This document shows positions 46,734-55,655 of a stretch of 64,000 nt of DNA, piece by piece. The notes beneath the pieces are model-generated. The model was given only the letters and a program-made list of their open reading frames with translations. It searched no databases and was not told where the DNA came from. A program made the position numbers and the translations under genes. Source of the DNA: an uncultured Prevotella sp. (lineage in GTDB: Bacteria > Bacteroidota > Bacteroidia > Bacteroidales > Bacteroidaceae); assembly GCA_947170725.1 (NCBI GenBank), contig CAMVUM010000001.1, positions 62,001 through 126,000 on the forward strand, in the 5' to 3' direction. Within the stretch, counting starts at the first letter, position 1, and each line of letters opens with the position of its first letter.

Positions 46734-46773
46734 CTTAAGGTCTTTAAGGTCTTTAAGGTCCTTAAAGTCCTTG
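46734..46773. repeat. TCTTTAAGG-family array, site 2
   Basis: About four 9-bp units (CTTAAGGTCTTTAAGG...), ending 14 nt before the MATE start codon. Confidence 0.7.
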
Positions 46774-46787
46774 ACACCCCTCCTTTT

Positions 46788-48182
46788 ATGAAAATGAAAG
46801 ACCTCCTACTCTCCATGATCCGTTCGGGCCAGCAGCTGACCTTCGGCCAGCAGCTGCGCCTGACCGTTATACTCAGTGTGCCGTCCATCATAGCCCAGCT
46901 GTCGGCCGTCGTCATGGAATATATCGACGCCGCCATGGTGGGCAGTCTTGGAGCCGAGGCGTCCGCCTCAATCGGCCTCGTTGCCACGACGACATGGCTC
47001 TTCTGGGGCCTTGTTTCGTCGACATCCACAGGTTTTGCCGTACAGGTGGCCCACTGCGTTGGAGCCGGCCATAACGACGAAGCCCGTTCTGTTGTGCGTC
47101 AGGCGCTTGTGGCCGCCGTCAGCCTCAGCGTGGTGTTGGCCGCTGTGGGATGTGCCCTCAGTGGCGTGCTGCCCGTATGGCTTGGCGGCGACAGCACAGT
47201 GTGTCCCGGTGCAACATCCTATTTCCGTATATTCGCCCTCTCGCTGCCCTTCCTTCAGCTCTATTCGCTGGCTGGAGGTGTGCTGCGCTGCAGCGGCAAT
47301 ATGCTCGTGCCGGGAGTTATGGGCGGCATGATGTGCATGCTCGACGTTGTGTTCAACGCCCTGCTGATATTTCCTTCGCGTACGCTCACTGTGGCCGGAC
47401 TGACCTTCGGCGTGCCCGGAGCGGGGCTCGGTGTGACCGGGGCTGCACTGGGCACGGCGTTGGCCGAGGTCGTGGCCAGTGCCGTCCTGATGTGGTATCT
47501 GCTGTGCCGCTCGCCTGAACTGCGCTTACGGGAAGCTGTGGGGCGTTTCCGGCTGACTTCCGGATGTCTGCGCAAGGCCATGCACATCGGGATGCCGATG
47601 GCCGGCGAACGTGTCGTGCTCAACTGCGCACAGATTCTCACAACCATCATCGTGGCACCGCTCGGAACGGCCGCCATCGCCGCCAACGCCTTTGCCATCA
47701 CGGCCGAAGCACTTTGCTACATGCCGGGGTACGGCATTGCCGAAGCCGCTACGGCGCTCGTCGGACAGAGCATCGGAGCGGGACGGCGACGTCTGACCCG
47801 CAGTTTTGCCCGCATAACAGTCGGCACGGGCATGGCTGTAATGACTGTGATGGCCGTGGTGATGTATGTCCTCGCACCACAGATGATGGCGTTCTTCACA
47901 CCTGACGAGACAGTACGCTCGCTCGGTGTCACGGCGTTGCGCACCGAAGCCTTTGCTGAACCGATGTTTGCGGCCGCCATCGTGACCTACGGTGTGTTCG
48001 TTGGCGCAGGCGACACGCTCATCCCATGCTGCATGAACCTGTTGAGCATCTGGGCCGTGCGTCTGACGCTCGCCGCCCTGCTCGCTCCGACGATGGGACT
48101 GCACGGCGTCTGGATAGCAATGTGCGTGGAACTGTGCTTCCGCGGAACGATATTCCTCGTTAGGCTGGGGAGAAAGTATTGA
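46788..48182 (+). CDS. MATE family efflux transporter
   Basis: A 464-residue, 12-helix inner-membrane antiporter exporting organic cations or drugs in exchange for Na+ or H+. Two internally similar halves, with typical N-terminal segments LSVPSIIAQLSAVVMEYIDA and MVGSLGAEASASIG. The frame is open upstream through the repeat array, which would add a spurious VFKVFKVLKVL peptide. The ATG at 46788 is the credible start. Substrate unknown. Confidence 0.85.
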   Translation: MKMKDLLLSMIRSGQQLTFGQQLRLTVILSVPSIIAQLSAVVMEYIDAAMVGSLGAEASASIGLVATTTWLFWGLVSSTSTGFAVQVAHCVGAGHNDEARSVVRQALVAAVSLSVVLAAVGCALSGVLPVWLGGDSTVCPGATSYFRIFALSLPFLQLYSLAGGVLRCSGNMLVPGVMGGMMCMLDVVFNALLIFPSRTLTVAGLTFGVPGAGLGVTGAALGTALAEVVASAVLMWYLLCRSPELRLREAVGRFRLTSGCLRKAMHIGMPMAGERVVLNCAQILTTIIVAPLGTAAIAANAFAITAEALCYMPGYGIAEAATALVGQSIGAGRRRLTRSFARITVGTGMAVMTVMAVVMYVLAPQMMAFFTPDETVRSLGVTALRTEAFAEPMFAAAIVTYGVFVGAGDTLIPCCMNLLSIWAVRLTLAALLAPTMGLHGVWIAMCVELCFRGTIFLVRLGRKY

Positions 48183-48190
48183 GGCAGGAT

Positions 48191-48246
48191 GTCCTTAAAA
48201 ACTTTAAGGACCTTAAGGACCTTAAGGTCTTTAAAGACTCTAAACC
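48191..48246. repeat. TCTTTAAGG-family array, site 3
   Basis: GTCCTTAAA-ACTTTAAGG-ACCTTAAGG-ACCTTAAGG-TCTTTAAAG units just after the MATE stop and 34 nt before the next gene. With site 2 it brackets the MATE gene. Confidence 0.7.
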
Positions 48247-48279
48247 CTAAAAAAGATAAGCTAAAAAACACTCCAATAT

Positions 48280-49464
48280 ATGTTTAACTTCAACGAACTG
48301 ATTCCCCGCAGGGGAACGAACTCCTATAAATGGGACGGCGCAGCCGATGAGCGCGTGCTGCCGTTGTGGGTTGCCGATATGGATTTCCGTACGGCTCCGG
48401 AGATTGTCAGCGCACTGCGCGACAGAGTGGAACACGGTATTTTCGGATATACCCGGGTGCCGGACGCGTATTATGAAGCCGTGACATCGTGGTTCAGACG
48501 CCGTCACGGATGGATGATAGACCGCGGGTGGATAATCTACACGAGCGGAGTAGTGCCGGCATTGTCGGCCACAATCAAGGCACTGACCGGGCCCGGTGAA
48601 CGTGTGCTGGTCCAGACGCCGGTATACAACTGCTTCTTCTCATCAATACGCAACAATGGATGTATAGTAGAAGAGAACCGGCTTGTCTATGAGGACAGCA
48701 CATACACTATCGACTTCGATGACCTTGAACGCAAGGCTTCCGACCCGCAGGTGACACTCATGATGCTCTGCAATCCCCATAATCCGGCGGGACGAGTGTG
48801 GACGCGCGAAGAGCTGATGCGTATCGGTGATATATGTCTGCGCAATGGTGTGCGCGTGGTGGCCGATGAGATTCACTGTGAACTTGTTTTCCCGCCCCAC
48901 CGCTATGTTCCGTTCGCATCGCTCGCCGATAGTTTCGGCAGCCGTTCCGCAGAGTTTCTGGCCAACACCGTCATTTGCGTGTCGCCGAGCAAGGCGTTCA
49001 ACATCGCCGGACTGCAGATTGCCAACATTGTTGCTGCCGATCCTGATGTGCGCCGTAGGATCGACCGCGCCATCAATGACAACGAAGTGTGTGACGTCAA
49101 TCCGTTCGGTGTCGAGGCCCTCATCGCTGCATATAATAAAGGTGAGGAGTGGCTCGACGCACTGCTGGAATATCTCCACGCCAACTACTGCTTCCTGACG
49201 GAGTTCTTCGCCGCCCGCATGCCGCAGTTCACCGTCACCCGGCTCGAAGGGACATATCTCGTTTGGGTTGACTGCCGCCGGCTGGGTTTCACGTCTGAAG
49301 AACTCTGCCGTAGACTGCTCGAAGAACAGAACCTGTGGCTCAACGAGGGAACGATGTACGGCGCGGCCGGCGAAGGTTTCGTCCGCATCAACATAGCCTG
49401 CCCGCGCAGCCGGCTCGAAGAAGCGCTGGAGCGGCTGAACCGGTTTGTTGCGCAGATGGATTAG
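48280..49464 (+). CDS. MalY/PatB-type PLP-dependent C-S lyase or aminotransferase
   Basis: A 394-residue fold-type I PLP enzyme. Family features: WVADMDFRTAPEI (30-42), GIFGYTRVPDAYYEAV, NPHNPAGRVW (165-174), DEIHCELVF (196-204) and the PLP lysine K238 in SPSKAFNIAG. These mark the MalY/PatB subgroup, which cleaves cystathionine or cysteine conjugates to thiol, pyruvate and ammonia. A pure aminotransferase role cannot be excluded. Confidence 0.87.
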   Translation: MFNFNELIPRRGTNSYKWDGAADERVLPLWVADMDFRTAPEIVSALRDRVEHGIFGYTRVPDAYYEAVTSWFRRRHGWMIDRGWIIYTSGVVPALSATIKALTGPGERVLVQTPVYNCFFSSIRNNGCIVEENRLVYEDSTYTIDFDDLERKASDPQVTLMMLCNPHNPAGRVWTREELMRIGDICLRNGVRVVADEIHCELVFPPHRYVPFASLADSFGSRSAEFLANTVICVSPSKAFNIAGLQIANIVAADPDVRRRIDRAINDNEVCDVNPFGVEALIAAYNKGEEWLDALLEYLHANYCFLTEFFAARMPQFTVTRLEGTYLVWVDCRRLGFTSEELCRRLLEEQNLWLNEGTMYGAAGEGFVRINIACPRSRLEEALERLNRFVAQMD

Positions 49465-49479
49465 ACGTGTGCTGGAGTC

Positions 49480-49515
49480 CGGAAGATAATCTCATTAGCG
49501 TGTTATTATCTTCCG
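49480..49515 (+). terminator. Hairpin after the C-S lyase
   Basis: CGGAAGATAAT (49480-49490) with ATTATCTTCCG (49505-49515), 14-nt loop, no T-run. Confidence 0.45.
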
Positions 49516-49748
49516 AACACCGGTACTTCTGCTACCATCCCATGCCCAACAGCTCCACTGTCTGATTCCGCCGTAGCACCGGAATGGACAAAATGTTATT
49601 TCTTGCCGGCCGTACATCTGTAAACCAAGTGACTTCGTCGTTATGGAAGTCCGTTTCTGACGTACGGTAGTTACATATTGAAAGAACGGCAATCCATGTT
49701 GAACACATTCCGGGAGTAAAAATAATGGTGAAATTAATGCCCGGAAAG
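49516..49748. other. Intergenic region upstream of lplA
   Basis: No gene, tRNA or clear RNA structure was seen; the lplA promoter is at its right end. Confidence 0.4.
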
Positions 49749-49780
49749 TTTGTTCCTTACATATTTTCTTCATATATTTG
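49749..49780 (+). promoter_or_regulatory. Promoter of lplA, possibly the gcv cluster
   Basis: TTTG at 49749-49752, 20-nt spacer, TATATTTG at 49773-49780. Confidence 0.7.
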
Positions 49781-49873
49781 CACAAACATCCTGCTCCACT
49801 GTCAATGACCCGACGACGAAAGGAAAGCAGGGAAAATGAAGGAAACTACTAATCTGAAAAAACTGACTTATCA

Positions 49874-50854
49874 ATGAAATACATAGCGTTGCCCGACGAA
49901 AGAGGAGTGAGGCGGCTCTCGTTCTATCTTGCCATGGAGGAATATGTGGCGAGACATGTCGACGAGCGTGACTGCTTCTTCATGTGGCAGGTTCTGCCGA
50001 GCGTTATCTTCGGGCGCAACCAGCTTATCGAGAACGAGGTGAACCTCGACTTCTGCCGTAGGCGCGGCATCATGACCTATCGACGGAAGAGTGGCGGCGG
50101 ATGTGTCTATGCCGATATGAAGAACATCATGTTCTCATACATAACAGGCGAAGAGAACGTCGGCTTCACGTTCAACAGATATATAAATATGGTGGCGCTG
50201 GTGCTGGCTAAACTGGGCGTTGACGCACGGACGAGCGGACGCAACGACATTCTGATTGGCGACCGGAAGGTTTCCGGCAATGCTTTCTACAGACTTCCCG
50301 GACGAAGTATCGTTCATGGTACGATGCTCTATGATACCGATATGGAGAACATGGTGGGTAGCATCACGCCCACAGGTGAGAAACTGTTGAGCAAGGGAGT
50401 GGAAAGCGTGCGCCAGCGGATAGCCCTGCTAAAGGACTATGTGGACATTGACATCGAGGAGTTCAAGCGTTTCGTGAGGGGGAATCTTTGTGACGGCGTG
50501 ATGACGCTCACCAAGGATGATGTCATGGCGATTGAAACTCTTGAGGAAGAATATCTCACTCCGGAATTCATCTACGGAAACAACCCGCGCTATACTGTTG
50601 TGCGCCGCAAGCGTATTGAGGGCGTCGGAGAGATTGAGGCGCGAATAGAACTGAAGAACGGTTTGATTAAGGGGCTCAATCTCGTTGGCGACTACTTCCT
50701 GACCGGCGACCTTGATGGAGAAGTCGTTTCACGATTGCGCAACGTTCCTCTGACCCGCGAGGCTGTCATGGCGGCTCTGTCAGGACGCATGGAGGATGTG
50801 ATAATGAACCTCAGTCGCGACCATCTGGCAAGTTTGCTGGTCGGCGAGGACTAA
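49874..50854 (+). CDS. lplA: Lipoate-protein ligase A
   Basis: A 326-residue enzyme that attaches lipoate to carrier lysines, here very probably GcvH. The lipoyl-adenylate binding loop RRKSGGGCVY (70-79) and catalytic K132 in RKVSGNAFYR are present, with a C-terminal accessory domain (about 240-326). It leads the glycine-cleavage cluster, 175 nt before gcvT. Confidence 0.9.
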   Translation: MKYIALPDERGVRRLSFYLAMEEYVARHVDERDCFFMWQVLPSVIFGRNQLIENEVNLDFCRRRGIMTYRRKSGGGCVYADMKNIMFSYITGEENVGFTFNRYINMVALVLAKLGVDARTSGRNDILIGDRKVSGNAFYRLPGRSIVHGTMLYDTDMENMVGSITPTGEKLLSKGVESVRQRIALLKDYVDIDIEEFKRFVRGNLCDGVMTLTKDDVMAIETLEEEYLTPEFIYGNNPRYTVVRRKRIEGVGEIEARIELKNGLIKGLNLVGDYFLTGDLDGEVVSRLRNVPLTREAVMAALSGRMEDVIMNLSRDHLASLLVGED

Positions 50855-51028
50855 GCGGCCCGGTGGGTACTGCTCAGCCCGCCCACATTGTTAAATATAT
50901 CGGTTACGGCCGTTGTTATATGACGTTCCACGGGACATTTAAGACATACTGCGGAGGATATAAAAGACGTAGCGCGTGACACGGAAAGACGTGCCGGATA
51001 CATTGAAGAAACAGAAAATCATCACTAT

Positions 51029-52123
51029 ATGGAAAACAAGAGAACCTGTCTTTATGACAAGCATGTGGCTCAGGGAGCCATGATAAGCCCGTTCGGCGGC
51101 TTTGACATGCCGATACAGTACACCGATATCAAAGACGAACACAATGCCGTGCGTCAGGCGTGCGGTGTGTTCGACGTTTCCCACATGGGTGAGGTCGTCG
51201 TGCGCGGCCGTGACGCCGAACGTTATGTCAACCACATCTTTACCAACGACGTGGCCGGCATACCGGCGGGAAAGATTCTCTATGGAATGATGTGCAATCC
51301 GGATGGAGGCACCGTCGACGATATGCTGGTCTATAAGATGGGTGACAACGACTTCTTCATCGTCATCAACGCCGCCAACATAGAAAAGGATTGGGAGTGG
51401 ATGGTGGACAATACCAAAGGCTATGACATCGACATAAGGAATGTTTCCGACTTCTACGGACAGATTGCCGTACAGGGGCCGGATGCCGAAGCAGTGGTTG
51501 AAGAGGTGCTTGGAATGAAGTGTTCCGACCTTATTTTCTATACGTCAAAGATTGTAGAGAATGGAAACGCCGACTCGGTAATAGTCAGCCGGACGGGATA
51601 TACCGGTGAGGACGGATTTGAAATATACGGCTCTCATTACTTTATACGAAACCAGTGGGACAAGCTGATGGCGAGCGGACGGTGTAAGCCGTGCGGATTG
51701 GGATGCCGTGACACGTTGCGTTTTGAGGCCGGACTGCCGCTCTACGGTGACGAGCTGGCTGACGATATAACTCCGTTGGAGGCCGGACTGGGTATCTTCG
51801 TTAAACTCGATAAGGAGGAATTCATCGGACGTGAGGCCCTGCTGAGGCAGAAGGAACAAGGACTCAGGCGGCGCATCGTCGGCATAGAACTGGCCGATCG
51901 GGCTATCCCACGCCACGGATATGACGTGATCAAGGAAGGTGAGAAGGTCGGAGAGGTTACCACCGGCTACCATAGCATATCCATAGACAAGAGCGTCTGC
52001 ATGGCAATGGTGGAGGCTCCATACGCCAAACTGGGCACCGAGGTGGAGATACGGATACGCAAGAAGACGTTCCCCGGCACAGTGGTAAAGAAGATTTTCT
52101 ATGATAAGAAGTACAAGAAATGA
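51029..52123 (+). CDS. gcvT: Aminomethyltransferase (glycine cleavage T protein)
   Basis: A 364-residue T protein that transfers the methylene group from aminomethyl-lipoyl GcvH to tetrahydrofolate, releasing ammonia. The N-terminal FGGFDMPIQY and FDVSHMGEV, the folate-site NDVAGI and SRTGYTGEDGFEIY, and the C-terminal barrel (about 280-364) are as in the family. Same orientation and order as gcvH, gcvPA and gcvPB. Confidence 0.95.
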   Translation: MENKRTCLYDKHVAQGAMISPFGGFDMPIQYTDIKDEHNAVRQACGVFDVSHMGEVVVRGRDAERYVNHIFTNDVAGIPAGKILYGMMCNPDGGTVDDMLVYKMGDNDFFIVINAANIEKDWEWMVDNTKGYDIDIRNVSDFYGQIAVQGPDAEAVVEEVLGMKCSDLIFYTSKIVENGNADSVIVSRTGYTGEDGFEIYGSHYFIRNQWDKLMASGRCKPCGLGCRDTLRFEAGLPLYGDELADDITPLEAGLGIFVKLDKEEFIGREALLRQKEQGLRRRIVGIELADRAIPRHGYDVIKEGEKVGEVTTGYHSISIDKSVCMAMVEAPYAKLGTEVEIRIRKKTFPGTVVKKIFYDKKYKK

Positions 52124-52211
52124 TACGGAAGTATTATAGTAATAATGCGGAAGCATGATAACGGAGTGTTGAAAACAATATGAAGTATAAACATAAAAAA
52201 AGAAAAACGAT

Positions 52212-52592
52212 ATGGCAAAGGTTATTGAAGGACTCTATTATTCAGAGTCACATGAGTATGTGAGAGTGGAAGGGAACATCGGTTACATCGGTATCACTGA
52301 CTATGCGCAGCACGCGCTCGGCAATGTGGTGTATGTGGACATGCCCGAAGTGGACGATGAGGTTACGGCAGGCGAGGAGTTCGGTGCCGTTGAGAGTGTG
52401 AAGGCGGCCAGCGACCTCAACTCGCCCGTGAGTGGAACTGTTGTCGAGATCAATGAAGTTCTTGACGATACGCCCGAACTGCTAAACCAGGATGCCTTCG
52501 AAAACTGGATTATCAAGGTTGAGATGACGGACCCGTCGGAGCTTGACAGTCTGATGGACGCCGCTGCATACGGTGAGTTTTGCAAGGATTGA
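52212..52592 (+). CDS. gcvH: Glycine cleavage H protein
   Basis: A 126-residue lipoyl carrier that shuttles the aminomethyl group between GcvP, GcvT and Lpd. The lipoylation lysine is K64 in VESVKAASD. YYSESHEYV at the N-terminus is typical. It lies between gcvT and gcvPA. Confidence 0.96.
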   Translation: MAKVIEGLYYSESHEYVRVEGNIGYIGITDYAQHALGNVVYVDMPEVDDEVTAGEEFGAVESVKAASDLNSPVSGTVVEINEVLDDTPELLNQDAFENWIIKVEMTDPSELDSLMDAAAYGEFCKD

Positions 52593-52665
52593 GACGCCGG
52601 ACGACAATCCGTAATTGTGTTAGCATACCGTTATGGTATCTGTAACCCGTAATAATAGAATTGTT

Positions 52666-53979
52666 ATGGCATATAAATATTTTCCTCATACCGAGGCGGA
52701 CCTACAGGAAATGCTTGTCAAGGCTGGCGTGAAGTCGCTTGACGACCTTTATGCCGAGGTGCCGGAGAGCATCCGTTTCCGCGGCGACTACGACATGCCG
52801 GAGGCAAAGAGCGAGATGGAGGTGCGCCGGTTGTTCGCCGAAATGGGCAAAGAGAACAAAATGCTGACGTGCTTTGCCGGTGCGGGAGTGTACGACCACT
52901 ATACTCCGGCCGCCGTTCCGAACATCATCAGCCGCTCGGAGTTCCTCACATCATACACGCCTTATCAGGCTGAAATATCGCAGGGAACGCTCCATTACAT
53001 ATTTGAATATCAGTCGATGATGACCGAACTGACGGGCATGGACATCGCCAACGCCTCGATGTATGACGGCACGACGGCAACGGCAGAGGCTGTGCTGATG
53101 GCCGCTGCAGCGTCGAAGAAGTGCAATAAGATACTTGTTTCGTCAACGGTTGATCCGAAGACGCTCGCCGTGGTGCGGACGTATGCTCGTTTCCATGGTG
53201 TGGAAATTGAAATGGTTGACGCCTGTAACGGAGCAACCGATCGCGAAGACCTCAGCAGGAGGCTGGCCGCGGGCGGAGTTGCAGGTGTTCTTTTACAGCA
53301 GCCGAACTTCTATGGAATAGTGGAGGACTACTCCGGTGTGGCCGACGCCATACATTCAGCGAAGGCACTGCTGATAATGAACGCTGTGGCGGCCGACCTT
53401 GCCGTGCTGAAAACGCCGGGAGAGTGGGGTGCCGACATTGCCGTGGGCGACGCACAGAGCCTCGGCATTCCGATGTCGTTCGGCGGACCATATGTCGGTT
53501 ATATGTGTTGCACGGAGAAACTGATACGCAAGATGCCGGGACGCATCGTCGGCGCGACGCGCGACAACCGAGGTCAGCGGGCTTTCGTGCTCACCCTCCA
53601 GGCCCGTGAGCAGCACATCCGCCGCGAGAAAGCAACGTCGAACATCTGTTCCAACCAAAGTCTGATGGCGCTTTTCGTCACCGTCTATATGTCGCTCATG
53701 GGGCGCAAGGGACTGCGTGAGGCTGCCGAACAGTCGTACGCCGGTGCCCACTATCTGTGTGACCGCCTTTTGGCAACCGGTCATTTCAGTCTTGCTTTTG
53801 ACCGTCCGTTCTTTAATGAGTTCTGCGTGAGATATGACAGTGACGTCGATGCGCTTCAACGCCGCTTTATCGAGGCCGGAATCCTGGGCGGAGTGAAAGT
53901 TGCGGACGACACGCTGATGTTCGCCGTGACTGAGAAGAGAACGAAAGAGGAAATAGACAAACTTATAGAAACCATCTGA
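52666..53979 (+). CDS. gcvPA: Glycine dehydrogenase (decarboxylating) subunit 1
   Basis: A 437-residue N-terminal half of P protein in the two-subunit form. Motifs: FLTSYTPYQAEISQGTLHYI, NASMYDGTTATAEA and GDAQSLGIPMSFGGPYVGYM. It lacks the PLP lysine, which is in subunit 2. The ATG at 52666 gives the normal KYFPHTEADL start. It ends 2 nt before gcvPB. Confidence 0.95.
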   Translation: MAYKYFPHTEADLQEMLVKAGVKSLDDLYAEVPESIRFRGDYDMPEAKSEMEVRRLFAEMGKENKMLTCFAGAGVYDHYTPAAVPNIISRSEFLTSYTPYQAEISQGTLHYIFEYQSMMTELTGMDIANASMYDGTTATAEAVLMAAAASKKCNKILVSSTVDPKTLAVVRTYARFHGVEIEMVDACNGATDREDLSRRLAAGGVAGVLLQQPNFYGIVEDYSGVADAIHSAKALLIMNAVAADLAVLKTPGEWGADIAVGDAQSLGIPMSFGGPYVGYMCCTEKLIRKMPGRIVGATRDNRGQRAFVLTLQAREQHIRREKATSNICSNQSLMALFVTVYMSLMGRKGLREAAEQSYAGAHYLCDRLLATGHFSLAFDRPFFNEFCVRYDSDVDALQRRFIEAGILGGVKVADDTLMFAVTEKRTKEEIDKLIETI

Positions 53980-53981
53980 CT

Positions 53982-55445
53982 ATGAACAACAGACTATATG
54001 GCAATCTGATTTTCGAACTCTCTCAGGAGGGGCGTTGCGGCTATTCGTTGCCCGAAAACCGTTTCGGCAGCTATGAAGTGCCGGCGGAGTTGCGCCGCGG
54101 AGAAGAGCCGCAGCTGCCGGAGTGTGACGAGCTGACGGTGGTGAGACACTACACTAACCACAGTGCCAACAACTTCGGAGTGAACAACGGCTTCTATCCT
54201 CTTGGCAGTTGCACGATGAAATATAATCCGATTATCAATGAGGAGATAGCCGCTATGCCGGAATTTGCCGGTCTTCATCCGGCGCAGCCGGCCGACACAT
54301 GCCGCGGTGCGCTCGACGTTATAGCCGGACTGGAGCGTTCGCTTTGCGCCCTGACGGGCCTGAACCGTTTCACGCTTGCTCCGTTTGCCGGTGCTCATGG
54401 CGAGCTGACAGGCCTGATGATTATCCGTCAGTATCATGAAGACCGTGGCGACGTGAAGCGCACGAAGGTCATTGTGCCCGACTCTGCCCACGGAACCAAT
54501 CCCGCTTCGGCGGCTGTGTGCGGTCTCGACGTTGTGGAGGTGAAGAGCCGGCAGGACGGCACGGTGGACATCGACGATCTGCGCGGCCTGCTGGACGAAA
54601 CCGTGGCGGCAATGATGATGACCAATCCCAATACGCTCGGCCTCTTCGAACGTAGTATTCCAGAGATTGCGGCGCTTGTTCATGACTGCGGCGCGCTGAT
54701 GTATTACGACGGAGCGAACCTCAACCCGATGCTCGGCGCATGTCGGCCGGGCGACATGGGCTTCGATGTGATGCACATCAATCTTCACAAGACGTTCTCA
54801 ACGCCGCATGGCGGAGGCGGTCCCGGTGCCGGTCCGGTGGGAGTCCGCAAAGGAATGGAGGACATAGTGGATCGGCTTTGCAACGTTCCTGCACAGGGCG
54901 GTGAGCCCGTTTCGGAAACGCCGTTGAAGGTCGGAGCATGGCACGGCAATTTCGCCGTTTTGCTACGGGCCTACGCCTATATCCTCACTCTCGGTCGGGA
55001 TAACATCCGGATGGTCGGTCCGCTGGCCACGCTCAATGCCAATTACATCAAAGAGTCGCTCAAAGACGTCTACTCTCTGCCTATCGACGGATTGTGCAAG
55101 CACGAGTTCGTGTTCGACGGATTGCGCGACAAGTCGACCGGAGTCACGACGATGGACGTGGCCAAGCGGCTTCTTGACTACGGCTATCATGCCCCGACAA
55201 TCTATTTCCCGCTGCTCTTCCACGAGTCGCTCATGATTGAGCCGACGGAGAATGAGAGTAAGGAAACCATCGACGGATTCATCGCAGTCATGCGCCGCAT
55301 CGCAGAAGAAGCCGTTGAGAAGCCGGACGAGGTGAAGAGTGCGCCCCACAACACGCCAATCGGACGTGTAGACGACGTCCTGGCGGCCAAGCATCCTGTG
55401 GTAACATACAGGCAGATGGCGGCCGAAAAGGCTGCCGGAGATTAA
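53982..55445 (+). CDS. gcvPB: Glycine dehydrogenase (decarboxylating) subunit 2
   Basis: A 487-residue PLP-binding subunit that decarboxylates glycine with subunit 1. The PLP lysine is K270 in HINLHKTFSTPHGGGGPGAG; FYPLGSCTMKYNP and PDSAHGTNPASA are conserved. It is translationally linked to gcvPA. Confidence 0.96.
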   Translation: MNNRLYGNLIFELSQEGRCGYSLPENRFGSYEVPAELRRGEEPQLPECDELTVVRHYTNHSANNFGVNNGFYPLGSCTMKYNPIINEEIAAMPEFAGLHPAQPADTCRGALDVIAGLERSLCALTGLNRFTLAPFAGAHGELTGLMIIRQYHEDRGDVKRTKVIVPDSAHGTNPASAAVCGLDVVEVKSRQDGTVDIDDLRGLLDETVAAMMMTNPNTLGLFERSIPEIAALVHDCGALMYYDGANLNPMLGACRPGDMGFDVMHINLHKTFSTPHGGGGPGAGPVGVRKGMEDIVDRLCNVPAQGGEPVSETPLKVGAWHGNFAVLLRAYAYILTLGRDNIRMVGPLATLNANYIKESLKDVYSLPIDGLCKHEFVFDGLRDKSTGVTTMDVAKRLLDYGYHAPTIYFPLLFHESLMIEPTENESKETIDGFIAVMRRIAEEAVEKPDEVKSAPHNTPIGRVDDVLAAKHPVVTYRQMAAEKAAGD

Positions 55446-55486
55446 TCGGAGTGAATCAACGAATAGAATAAAGCTATGTCAATCCA

Positions 55487-55551
55487 GCAGAGACGCCAAG
55501 AAATGAAGGCACGTCAAAGTGACTTCTGAGTCTTCGCGTCTCTGCTTTTTT
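55487..55551 (+). terminator. Terminator after gcvPB
   Basis: GCAGAGACGC (55487-55496) with GCGTCTCTGC (55536-55545), then six T's. It separates the gcv genes from lpd. Confidence 0.75.
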
Positions 55552-55655
55552 GTGTTTAAAGCGCTCAAACAATGTGCTCCGGCCAAGCAAGTTCCATACA
55601 TCATGCACGCAAACATAGTGCTTCATGCACGCATACACAAATCAATATATACGTT

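Noticed and set aside
46713..46787. N-terminal extension of the MATE protein
   Set aside because: The extra codons translate the repeat array (VFKVFKVLKVL) and overlap the DUF3737 gene; the ATG at 46788 fits the family start.
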